DNA from: Annulohypoxylon bovei var. microspora
Taxonomy: Eukaryota > Ascomycota > Sordariomycetes > Xylariales > Hypoxylaceae
Reading direction: 5' to 3'
Assembly (NCBI GenBank): GCA_022836615.1
Contig: MU405217.1
Location: 1-64,000, forward strand
DNA length: 64,000 nucleotides
Under the pieces are notes generated by a model. It made no database searches and had not been told where the DNA came from. It saw only the letters and a program-made list of their open reading frames with translations. Positions 13,140 through 23,370 of this stretch are shown here, piece by piece (position 1 is the stretch's first letter; every line of letters starts with the position of its first letter). The position numbers and the translations under genes were made by a program.

Positions 13140-13720
13140 AACAAACTATGAACCGCCTAGCTGGCGATCATCACCCCACTAGAATCGCCGTCGGTTATGT
13201 AGAATCACAAGCATACATACCTCCTATGTAGGCAAGTGGAATACAGGAGGAATCCCCACGTTTCGAGGTTATGTCCGGTCTGTAGAAGCATGCATAGGCC
13301 TCTCAGCTCCTTCAGCAAAGAAAAGAATCTAGGCTTACGCCGCCCGTCATGCCAACCTTTAAGGGTATAATGGAGGGACAAACAGGTCAGGCAGGACGAT
13401 GTGCAACCAATCCTGGCGTCATCAGATCCAACATCTTATCTACGCCCGGGTTAGCTCATCTGAACTACCGTAAGACGATAGCAATCCCTGCGTATGGCGA
13501 AATCATATTAGACCGGAAGGAATCAAAACCTGGGGAATCGATCTACATAGTATGGGCATCTCCCGTATGCGCATAAAGCGATATAAATATAAAATTGAAG
13601 GCAATAGGTCACGATGCGTTGTGCTGTAATACCGTGTGATGTATTACGATCTTGTGGTTGTGTAAACGTACAAACTGCCTGTTTCCAAACCCATGCCAAG
13701 TGTAGCCTTATATGGCACAA

Positions 13721-13748
13721 GCCACACAAAGCCACACAAAGCCACAAA
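13721..13748. repeat. Tandem repeat, GCCACACAAA unit
   Basis: Two exact 10-bp units GCCACACAAA are followed by a third, shortened copy, giving about three units. Confidence 0.75.
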
Positions 13749-14298
13749 GCTCCCTTTGACCAGTAAATCCCTTTTACTGCCAACAAAAATAGATGTAATA
13801 AGAAAAACGAAGAAACGTGAAACATGTTATACGATTGTAGTGTTATGCGACATATCTCTATTAAGTTGAATACGCGTATATATGTGGAAATTATAAACCT
13901 GCCTTCTATGAACACCACAATAGAACATTGGAAGAAGCTATCATAACAAGCTACGAGAAGGATCTAGCCAACAATCCAAATTAAAGCAACCAACTTCGAT
14001 GCCAGCCGCTGGCCAAAGACGGCGCAAAGCGGCAGGAAGGATATGGATTTCAAACAAATCGGTCCACAACAGCATCAGGAAAGTCATGCGCTTATTTTTA
14101 GGGTTCCTGTTATCGGGAGTTCAGAACCCGGCATGGCTACACCACAGCAAGCATTGATAGGCGGGGAGGGCCGCGATAAACGCAGTGACAGGGTGGCCGG
14201 CGGTTATGCCATGTATACTTGGTGCGAGATCAAATGCAACCTGGCCCTGGCATTGGGAGTGTACAGCTTACAGGAGATGGCCTCGGGACAAAGCAATT

Positions 14299-14325
14299 AT
14301 AGGTAGGTAGGTAGGTACCTAGGCA
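14299..14325. repeat. TAGG tetranucleotide run joined to TACCTAGG palindrome
   Basis: A short run of TAGG units (AGGTAGGTAGGTAGG) runs into TACCTAGG. It is one of the longer examples of the palindromic motif dispersed through the window's intergenic DNA. Confidence 0.6.
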
Positions 14326-17191
14326 ACGTTTGGATGTGTGAATTTATATGGCCTATAGCATTGCGTGATGGATGACAATCTTGCCATGCACATAGCCGAA
14401 GAACCTGTAGGTATGTTTCAAACAGTTGACGAACTACGAGATGCTTGGTGAGACATGCAGGCAGTGAAAATAGCCGAACCTGCTTCTACTCTATTCTATT
14501 TGTATTTCTCCGTACGGCGTTCACGTTCTCTAAGCCGGGGGTATATATCCACAGATATGAAATACAAATTTCAAGCTAGTCAAATGTTTGGCCTTGCCGT
14601 TCAGAAACAGCAAACGATATCTAATAGGCCTCCTTTTCGACGCAGAGAATCCTCTCGACTGATGCCTCGCGGGGGTTCATGACACGCGACCAGCTGCGCA
14701 ATGCTTACTTACTACCGGCCATTGGCTTAGCTACTTGTTGGTGCGCACTTTTCGTTAGCCGCCTTGGTGTCGTGGTAAGCGTCGAGGATTCAAGCGAGGC
14801 TGATGTTTGTAGGCTAGTACTTGTTTGAAGCTGAGAATTGCAGATTGCCAAGTTGTCTCGTTCAGAGTTACGGGCTGTTATATTCAATAGCGTCCTTGTT
14901 TAAAAGACCGACTAGGTACTTAAATTTAGCAATCCTATCGGGAATATTCCCATCTTTAAGAGCTTTGAAACGCATGGTTAAGTAACAGTTGAACCGTCTA
15001 TACCTAGGTATGTAGGCGTGGTGACTAAATTTGTACTGCTACCTAGGTAGTCCTTGACTCATGGATGAACTCACTTCGCTCCGAGATTTCGACTCTAGCG
15101 CTATTATTACGTAGCAAAATAGCCTATGAGGGGGATAGTTAGAGCAGCCTAGAGAATAGCGTCCGTGAAGTAACAAAATGATTTGCACGGTTCGAGTTTG
15201 AAAGCTATTGAGTGGATCATGTATCGCCTGCGAATATACTAAAGGTTGAGATATCGGTGGGTTCGCATGATCATTCGATAAAATGCGAAAACGGGAGAAT
15301 GCTATAGACCTCAGCAGCATTATGCGCATGGTACCGTATCATAGGTTATATACATAAATCCAGCGAAACTTGATCCTATCTTTTACCTACCCATCGACTT
15401 GATTCGAAGCCTCTTTGCAAAGGTGGTGAGAAGCGAATACGAATGGCATATCACGTGTAAGCAGTAACTTCCTATGAAAACACCGGCCGCAGGTTTGTTA
15501 TGATATGCGTATTTAATAGGTAGCTCGTTGAATTGTCGGTTTAAATGAATGGCGTTTCGGAACCAAGCTATCAACAGGAGAGAGCTGTGAGTGCCCAGCC
15601 CGTCGTTGGCATAGTATGATCCACTCGGAATTCCATGTCAGGGTCTCGGGAAGTACATGGCAAATGAGCTACTAAGAACCGGTCAGCGGTTAGAGATTGA
15701 TGAGAGAGCTTGAAACAGACACCGCATCTTGAAGCTTCGCAGAAAAATCGAGGGGCCAATTCCAGCATGACCCCTCATTTTGAAATATAATGGAGCTCTC
15801 AATGTGAATTTTCGAAATTCGCATCTTAGCTGTGTCTTAAGTCTTTTTTTTCCCTTCCAAGTCCAAGGTTCTCTATTTAGTTGAAGGGTAGCTTCTGATC
15901 GACAAAGCTTTCAGGACCGGGGACACCCACATCATTTTAGCATTAAGCTTACGAAGAACTAAAATGTCACATGGGTTGGAAAGTACTAGTACTAATACCG
16001 TTTGCTCTCCTGCAGCTGGCAGAGCGCTGTGTCGAGATAAACGTGCTTTAGCGGCTATTCGTAGGTAGGGACTTGCAGAAAAAGGCGTAAGCAGCTAATA
16101 TGCGCCGGTACTTGTTGAGCGAGTACATAACTCCTGAGTCCTGATATTATTACCTTGTGCTGAAGAGATCTGCTCTCACAATTCCATAATTCATCCGAAT
16201 TATTACCCAATAAGCGTAATGGCGCCAACCCTCCCCCCAAGAAAAGAGCTATCCACACCCTGGCCCTATGACCGTGAGTTGCAGGACAAATATGCAACAA
16301 GTGTTGCAATAATTAGGGCATCTTGCATATCGGCTTCATTGGATGGGTGTATTGGATATTTGTGTTGGAGTGGTATCGGCGCGATCACCGCCGTCCTATC
16401 ATCAGCAATGTCGTCCGATTCCAGAACCGAACCGAATTTGTAGATTGCCAGGCTCGGCAAGCGGTGTCTTTTTTAAACTATGTGTGCCTAGATATTGTAT
16501 TATATAGGTGTATTAGGTAGGTAGGTCGTGATTGACCTGCTCCCCCGGCTTATTCAACAGGCAAGCAAAAGGGGGGGTTGGCTACATACCTACCTGTAGA
16601 TACATGTTTCGAAGCGTGTAACGGTCAATAGCGACACCGCAAAGGAGGCAAGAGAGTCAACAGTCAACGATCAACGATCAACCACTTAGTGATTTCGTAC
16701 ATACACCGATAGTAAAATACATGTCATCTGTGAGCAAATGAAGATCGATCTCCAGAGTTCCAAGGTCTCGAACGAAGCGAGGATTATCAATAGCCAGTGA
16801 AGCAGCTGGGTCAACCCCTGACGAGTAAGTCTTCAAGAAACTCGAGGCTTTCCTTTCAATAGGAAAATTTCCGGTAATGGTGTTTCTCCTAAAGGGCACT
16901 GGTAAGCGGTTGTGAAAACGACTGTCCATTGAGATGACTGGGAAACAGTCTTGTCCCCCTTAACCCCCTGTCGATAGCCCATGGCCACTAGTGCGCCGGT
17001 GCATATTAAACGACGCTGTAATTTCGTCGAGCGAGCTAGACAGGGCCTTCATTTCAAAGGAAAAAAAAAATTGTTGCAGGCACAGACCATAGCCGCAAGA
17101 TTTGCACGATGCGATGACCCAGCAACAAGTTAGGTAAGGACCAGGTTGTTATGCGAAGAGGAGCAAATGTACCGTAGTATGAAATCTCCTT

Positions 17192-17219
17192 GTATTCCAT
17201 GTATTCCAGGTATTCCAGG
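17192..17219. repeat. Tandem 9-bp repeat, GTATTCCAK unit
   Basis: Three consecutive copies of GTATTCCA(T/G) are seen in intergenic DNA. Confidence 0.65.
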
Positions 17220-18014
17220 CCCCTTGTGTGTCGGTCAGTCTGAGATGTTTGTTGTACGATACTGCATTGCGAATACATGGAAACGCGTTTGAAGTCTTGA
17301 CAAGGTCGACGTTACAGTGTATGAGATTTCGATATTTTTCACAATTATGGTAATGGTACATGTAGGTATGTAAATTGTACATGTTGATATTATTGGTTTG
17401 AAGCTACAGTATCTAGATGACTTTTCTTGCCAAAAAAAATTAAGATAACGATATTGTATGTACATTTTGATTCGTACCTAGGCATCTAACTAAATGTGGA
17501 CTGGACTGTGTATGACAGCGGGTCATCCCCTATGTTCACATCCATCGTTCTTACCTCGATATTGGATGGATATTTTTTTTCGTCCCTCTAGGGCTTTCTC
17601 TTCCCTTCCTACAGGGGATTAGGTCAATTAGTGCAATTGTTCAATGTACTGATGTGGGTCACCTGCTTTCGCTCAACCACCCGCGACCCGCCCAGTCCCA
17701 CATTTACATCCCTGCTCAATTACTACAGTAAAGGACACACTGTACCTGGTACATCTACAATCCCTGGTTCTCCTGTTTTGATGCTTGGCCTTCCCGACCT
17801 CCACCACAGTAACAATCACTGTATTAGTCACTGTACTTCAATTTCGCGGGACTGTGCTCCCTTTCCATGTCACTCTTTCCTGAATCACGAGACAATAAAT
17901 AAGGACCGGCAGAAGCTGCTGTCCTCCAATTCGACTTTTCCCTCCCACCCTTCCTGTCGTACTCGACTTTAAATACAAGTGTTTCTTATTCTTCAACTTC
18001 CATCAGAGGTTCAA

Positions 18015-18022
18015 CTATAAAA
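18015..18022 (+). promoter_or_regulatory. Candidate TATA box for the Meu6-like gene
   Basis: CTATAAAA lies about 150 bp upstream of the ATG at 18168. CT-rich blocks lie on both sides of it, a common layout for highly expressed fungal genes. Function is inferred from position and sequence only. Confidence 0.4.
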
Positions 18023-18167
18023 CACTCACGAGACAACGAAGTGTCATTTAATACTACTCCAATACCCCTCTGAGTAGCTAGTCAATTGTTTAATTTTCCC
18101 TTTTTTTAGTGATACCCATCTTCTTGATACCCAATTTTTCATTTTCAAAAAATCCCCAACTACCAAA

Positions 18168-19900
18168 ATGGCCGATCAACAGAAGCCCGTCGAGGTCGCC
18201 GAGACCACCCCTGCCGTCGCTGAGCCTGTCGCCGAGACGAAGCCTGAGGAAACCCCCGCTGAGACTCCCGCCGCCGAGCCTGCTGCCGCTACTGAAGCTG
18301 CGCCCGAGACTACTGAGGGTGAAGCCGAAGCCGCCGCACCCGCCGAGGAGGCCAAGAAGGAAGAGGTGAAGCCGGTCGAAGCTGGTACCCTTGAGCATAA
18401 GGGCGCCCCCGCCAACTTCCCCAAGTAAGACTTTCTGTCAACGTGACTACCCGATACAAAGGAGTTTGGGCTAACAAAGGATAGGAACCTGATCTACTCT
18501 AAGCTACACTTCTGGTTCGGCACCGAGGCTGTCCCCAAGGACAAGCTCACCGCCTACCTGAAGAACGAGAAGACCGCTGAGGTCGCCCAACACGTCGCTG
18601 CCTGGGCTACTGAGACTGGCAAGGGTCTATTGTTCTACGGAAAGGAGAGCGATAAGGCTACCCCGACCGGCGCCATTCAACTTGTATGATTCGTAGCTCG
18701 CAAAATAATCAACTAGCACTAACGCGCATATAGGCTGAGGCTTCTGAGCCCACTACTGAGGGCACTAGCAAGTTCTCCTTCACTGCCAAGGGCCACAAGC
18801 ACACCTTCAAGGCTCCCACTGCCGCTGAGCGCGATAACTGGGTCGAGCAGCTCAAGCTGAAGATCGCCGAGGCCAAGGAGGTTGCCACCACCATCGCCGA
18901 GAGCGAGGCTTACAAGCAGACCATCGAGAGCTTCAAGCCCACTCCTCCCCCGAAGGAGGACAAGCCTGCTGAGGCTGAGGCCGAGGCTCCTAAGGAGGAA
19001 GCTAAGGAAGAGCCCAAGGAGGAGGAAGACAAGGAAGAGCCTAAAGAGGAGAAGAAGGAAGGCTCTAAGCGCCGATCTGCCAGCCGGAAGCGCGCCTCCA
19101 TCTTCGGCAGCCTTTTGAGCAAGAAGGAAGAGACCAAGAAGGAGATCCCCGCTGAAGACAAGCCTGCCGAGACACCGGAGGTTGCTGAACCCGCTGCCGA
19201 GGGTGCTGCCGAGGCCGAAGTCCCCGCTGTCGAAGCCCCTGCTGCCGAAGCTGCCGCTCCTACTGAGGAGGCTAAGAAGGAGGAGCCCGCTACCAAGCCT
19301 ACTCCCTCTAAGCGTGCTAGGTACGTACTCAATTGTAATGCACCCTGAAGATGGACTAAACTAACATATTGCAGCCTTTTTGGTGGTCTGTCTTTCGGCA
19401 AGAAGAAGGTCGAGCCTGAGTCCGCCCCTACTACTCCCTCCAAGGAGACTTCCGGTGCTGCTGATGCTGCCGTCGCCGAGACTGCCCCCGTGATCCCGGC
19501 TGTCGAGACCACCGAGCCCCTATCAACTGAGGTTGCTTCCCCTACTGCCGCTGCCGCGGAGGGTGCTGATGCTTCCCCTGCCACCAACGGTGAGACCAAG
19601 GAGATCAAGACTGAGAAGCGCAAGTCTTCTCTACCCTTCGGCTTCGGCAAGAAGGATAAGTCTGCTACTTCCGATGAGGAGGGCGAGAAGGTCAAGTCTC
19701 CTCCGTTCTTCTCCAAGCTCCGCCAGACGGTGAAGGGTAAGGGTAAGGCTGAGAAGCCTGCTGAGGACAAGCCTGCCGAGACCGCTGAGGCCTCTGAGCC
19801 CATCAAGGAGGCTACTCCCGAGGAGCCTGCCGCTGCTGAGGAAGCCCCCGCGGAGACCCCTGTCGCCGCCGCCCCTGCTCCTGTTACTGCTGCCGCATAG
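18168..19900 (+). CDS. Meu6-like PH-domain protein with long Ala/Glu/Pro/Lys-rich arms, 522 aa
   Basis: Four exons (18168-18424, 18485-18683, 18734-19320, 19375-19900) with introns of 60, 50 and 54 nt join in frame to 522 residues. A pleckstrin-homology-type domain lies at about 72-200: it begins near HKGAPANFPK, includes KLHFWFG and ends with the helix RDNWVEQLKLKI. It resembles the fungal PH domain of the Meu6 family. The flanks are low-complexity and disordered (AEP and KKE repeats). They contain repeated basic-Ser-Phe-Gly patches, RASIFGSLLSKK, RASLFGGLSFGKKK and KSSLPFGFGKK, plus FFSKLRQTVKGKGK. Codons are strongly biased (GAG, AAG, GCC/GCT, CCC/CCT), suggesting high expression. PH domains often bind phosphoinositides or proteins, so a membrane-cortex or scaffold role is plausible but inferred. 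Confidence 0.88.
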
Positions 19901-22578
19901 AGTGCGCGCCGTTTCGGCCTACGGGCCAAAAATTAATGTTTTCGTAAAGAGTATCCACGACACTGGGTTTGGTCGGGAACGGATCTGCATTTCAAGATAC
20001 CCTACAAGACTGGTTCTGAACTGATACCCCCATTTGTTGTCGGCTATTGACATTCGCTTATTCCGTTTGTTACGGGAGTGGGCGCGTTGATGAGCCGGAG
20101 GAGATGGCATCCATGATCTTTATACTGACGCTTTTTGCATGTCTTGTCTCAATTTGCGAGGAGAACTGCTTTTGTTTTGACACATCTTTTCCTAATACTC
20201 AGCTGATACCCAGTATACCCCCTGTCATTTGGTTGATGCGGATCAGAAAATACCTGCGAGACAGCACACAAATGTTTCATCTTTTACAGTGAAGGAGTGG
20301 AAGTGGAATATGGAGTGGTATAGCAACTCGACGTCGAGTTTGCAAAACTTCCCCATGGAACAGATGTCGTGCTCAGTGCTTACCACGTAGGGTAAGCACT
20401 CGCCGGCTGAAGCATTCTCTTAATAGCTAATAGAAACTCATGTGTTTGGTGTTGTTACCTTCTCTGTGTTTTGTAATATTCTCAAATTGTGATTGATGTA
20501 CTTAGTTTTGAAGTTGTAATTATTATAATGTTCGCTTCATCCTTCCGTCTTTAAATCGCCCTGATCCTTCGTGATGAATTCGTCTTTCACCAGTGTAGTC
20601 TTAGACCATTGCCGCATGCAACTGTTCTAGGTGTGGTCTTATTTGGTTCATATCCACCCAAACACGCCCACCGTCCAACCTCACTCGTAACTACTTGCTA
20701 TCCGGACTCTATTGGTATGTCTAACAGCCTGTTATTCGAGTTTAATATAACTAAATATTATTTCATTCTGAACTTCATTTATCCATTTATCAATAACCAC
20801 TGATTACATATTATATTTCAAGATACTTTTGTTGGCCCCTCCGGACATTATAAGGCAACCACCAGTTAAAAGACACAGGTACACTGAGTTATAGCCCCCA
20901 TCGCAGTTGCGTATTTAAAATGGCCCGGATAAATTTAACCAATAATGTTAAAGTTTACACCAGGTATTCTATTATGAACGACATGTATGGATATATCCCT
21001 ATGTAGGTAGCTTCGGTGTCACTATTTTACTCCTTTCACAAGGTACCTTGTTGTCGCCGAGATCAATGCTTGGTCTTCGGTAAACTCAGAACCATGTCAA
21101 TAGCTAGACCGTGATAAATGGTTATATGTATACTATATCATAGGACATTAGGTACCTGGTTTGTATAAAATGTTTAAATTTGATGAGCACTTCACATCCA
21201 ACGTTGAAATTCCCAAGGAACAAGTTAATTTTTCTTCATTCGTACATAATAAATAGGGGGTATAATCGTGTACGTATCCTAGACTTCCTTCGATATATCT
21301 TAAGGAGATAACTCCTTTCACCCCCTTTTCTAGTTGTCTACCATTAGGCACTCGGCTACCACAATAATAGCAAAAACCATATATGCCAGCCCGATGATAT
21401 GGAGCCTAAGATAGTCGATGAATCAGCAGCTAGCGGTTAACGATCAAGATATCCGGTGTGTTCAACAGGCTCAGTAATGTCAAAAATTCCATGAAGAATA
21501 ATTTATCATTAGTAACAGGGGAGGGACAGCTGCTGCCACTGTTCAAATGTTGTACTATGCACAATACATGTATCGCCATTCGATGGTCGATTACCTAGAC
21601 TTCCGCTAGGTTATCGGCCGCATAGAGCTAAGTGCGGCCCTATTCCTTCCATCTACCCTGAACTGAGATCTTCTTTCGTGATTTTCAGACAAGGTGCTTT
21701 CTCTGGGTCCGTCATGCCCAGCATACGTCACAACAGACATCCTGGGGGCAGATACACGGCACCTAGAGAATTCGCCCTCAGCAGCAACGAGGCTCGAATA
21801 ATGGAGGCTTTGACAACGAGATCGGAAATAGCATCAGAACTAGTAGCTCGGATGGCTCTCCTGTAATCGCTATGCTTGCTCCTAGGTTTCTCCGTATTGG
21901 GTTATAAAACGCTAACTACGAGGGCATGCTTCCTAAAGATTCCATGTGACATAAGTCATAGGGAAATAGAGATGTGCATAGTATCGAGTGGATCGACCGG
22001 TTCTTGATAGTGCTCGACTCGTGAATAGGGGTGATGGTTTGAAATGCATCGTTATGGTCGTTTTCTACCGCAGAGATAAACCCGAAAAAAAGGGAGGCTC
22101 GGTCAGTGTAGAGATGGTATTTCTGCTAATCCCACATAGTACTGCCCTTTGTAAGTTAATGGTATTTTTGGTGGTGTGTACTCGTCCGACCGAGTGTCTA
22201 TGTTAATGGGGGTCACTTAAAAGACCTATGTAAGTCACGAAAGGATCTCAATAGCACAAGAGTAGGTGCCTATGAATATAACATTACATTACTCCCTGAA
22301 GAGTTCCTAGAGATTCGTAATTAGCGAAGGATCATGTTCTCTTCCAGTTCACAAAATCTACCGAGGCATATAGATAAACAACTTCTCAGGGACAATCGGG
22401 TGATCTAAACATAGGGTTCTCTTTTGTTGTAAGCTAGCTAGTTTCCCAGCCGCGTGGGGTATTGGTGATATCTATATGCTATTATTATAATATTATGATT
22501 TTAGATTTGATAGCCCATTTATACAATTTTAAGCTCTTTTTAACGCCCTCGTGTCTTATACCCAGAATCGAGATAGGG
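19901..22578. other. Intergenic region, no gene seen
   Basis: It holds the 3' flank of the Meu6-like gene, a near-perfect hairpin at 20375-20400 and AT-rich DNA. The open frames are short and featureless. Confidence 0.55.
20375..20400. repeat. Perfect 10-bp hairpin about 475 bp downstream of the Meu6-like stop
   Basis: AGTGCTTACC (20375-20384) and GGTAAGCACT (20391-20400) are exact reverse complements separated by ACGTAG. It could form a stable stem-loop in RNA or be a palindromic binding site. No function can be assigned. Confidence 0.6.
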
Positions 22579-23370
22579 TCAGCTCCAGAGGAAGCTCATG
22601 GTTACAAGACCCAATCCAACGTATAGGAAGCCTCTTTGCACGCCGGAATAAGCCGTGCTGGCACTCGAGGTCGTCGCTGTCGAAGAGGCGGATGCTTCGC
22701 TGCTACTCTGGGATGACGTGCCTGATAATACCGTGGTCTGGGGCGCTGTGCTCGATCCTGATTCTGCAGTCCCAGTCTCTGATGCACTCGACTTCGAAGT
22801 AGTCCTCGTCGCGGAAGTTTTCGTGATGGTGTCCCCAAACACGTTCGTAGAAACGGGTGTTAGAGTCGTGATATCTGGTGTCGGCAACGTGATCTCTGCC
22901 GTTGCGGCGCCGGAGGTGTATGCCCAGAAGCAGTTCGGGGTGTTGGTAGGTATGAAATCGCCCACGGTGTTGGAGCCAAAACTCGCGCTAGTATACGTGA
23001 CTTGGAACAGCTGCGCGTTCTCCGTGTTCGTGTTCGCCAGACTCGCCAAAGGCGTTGGCGACCCGCCGTTGCACTCTGTATATACTGAGGGAAGGGGTAG
23101 TACGCCTCCTGCTTGGGGTCCGCTGAGTCCACAGCAGACCATGTCGGACAGGCTTAGTGAGTGGTTGTTACCCGTGAAAAAGGCGGGCTTCCATATGTCG
23201 TGGACGGTGTTGATGATCTCGCCATCGCAGCAGAACGTCTCGAAGTCGGATTCTTCGGTCCCCTTCGTGGAGTTCGCGCATTGGTACTTGTCGCCGTCGT
23301 AGTATTGTAAGGGTCCTATGCACCACTCCGCTATGGGGTCGGTGGGAATCGCGGTTGTAATCGAAGACAT
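22579..23370 (-). CDS. Ser/Thr-rich surface-type protein with hydrophobic C-terminus, 263 aa
   Basis: A single exon encodes a Cys-containing N-terminal domain of about 145 residues (WCIGPLQYYDG, FETFCCDGEII, MVCCGL). A Ser/Thr/Ala-rich stalk of about 90 residues follows, then a hydrophobic C-terminal segment (GFLYVGLGLVTMSFLW) ending two residues later. The layout is that of a GPI-anchored or tail-anchored fungal wall/membrane protein. Oddly, no signal peptide follows the first ATG. Either an upstream exon was missed or secretion is unconventional. Upstream on the same strand (about 23470-23520) a hydrophobic, CT-rich stretch could be part of such an exon, but I could not build a convincing junction. 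No function is recognised. Confidence 0.72.
   Translation of the reverse strand: MSSITTAIPTDPIAEWCIGPLQYYDGDKYQCANSTKGTEESDFETFCCDGEIINTVHDIWKPAFFTGNNHSLSLSDMVCCGLSGPQAGGVLPLPSVYTECNGGSPTPLASLANTNTENAQLFQVTYTSASFGSNTVGDFIPTNTPNCFWAYTSGAATAEITLPTPDITTLTPVSTNVFGDTITKTSATRTTSKSSASETGTAESGSSTAPQTTVLSGTSSQSSSEASASSTATTSSASTAYSGVQRGFLYVGLGLVTMSFLWS

Larger units (their letters stand above)
8306..18167. other. Gene desert of about 9.9 kb
   Basis: No open frame here exceeds about 130 codons, none carries a recognisable domain, and I could not assemble splice-linked exons. What can be seen are copies of the TACCTAGGTA palindrome (for example near 9430, 12905, 14300, 15000, 15041), a short hairpin (13075-13139), small tandem repeats (13721 and 17192), and CT-rich leader-like DNA just before the next gene. 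The 10.5-12.5 kb part looks less AT-rich than its surroundings yet is ORF-poor, which could reflect very old decayed genes; I could not identify any. Confidence 0.55.

Noticed and set aside
18910..19929. A 339-codon open frame on the minus strand across the Meu6-like gene
   Set aside because: It is the antisense shadow of strongly biased GAG/AAG/GCC codons; the translation is low-complexity Ala/Ser/Val with no domain, and the plus-strand gene has splice sites and a PH domain.
22655..23302. A 215-codon plus-strand frame opposite the Ser/Thr-rich protein
   Set aside because: It is antisense to the Ser/Thr-rich coding sequence, with no domain or splice context; the minus-strand frame has the Cys pattern and stalk architecture.
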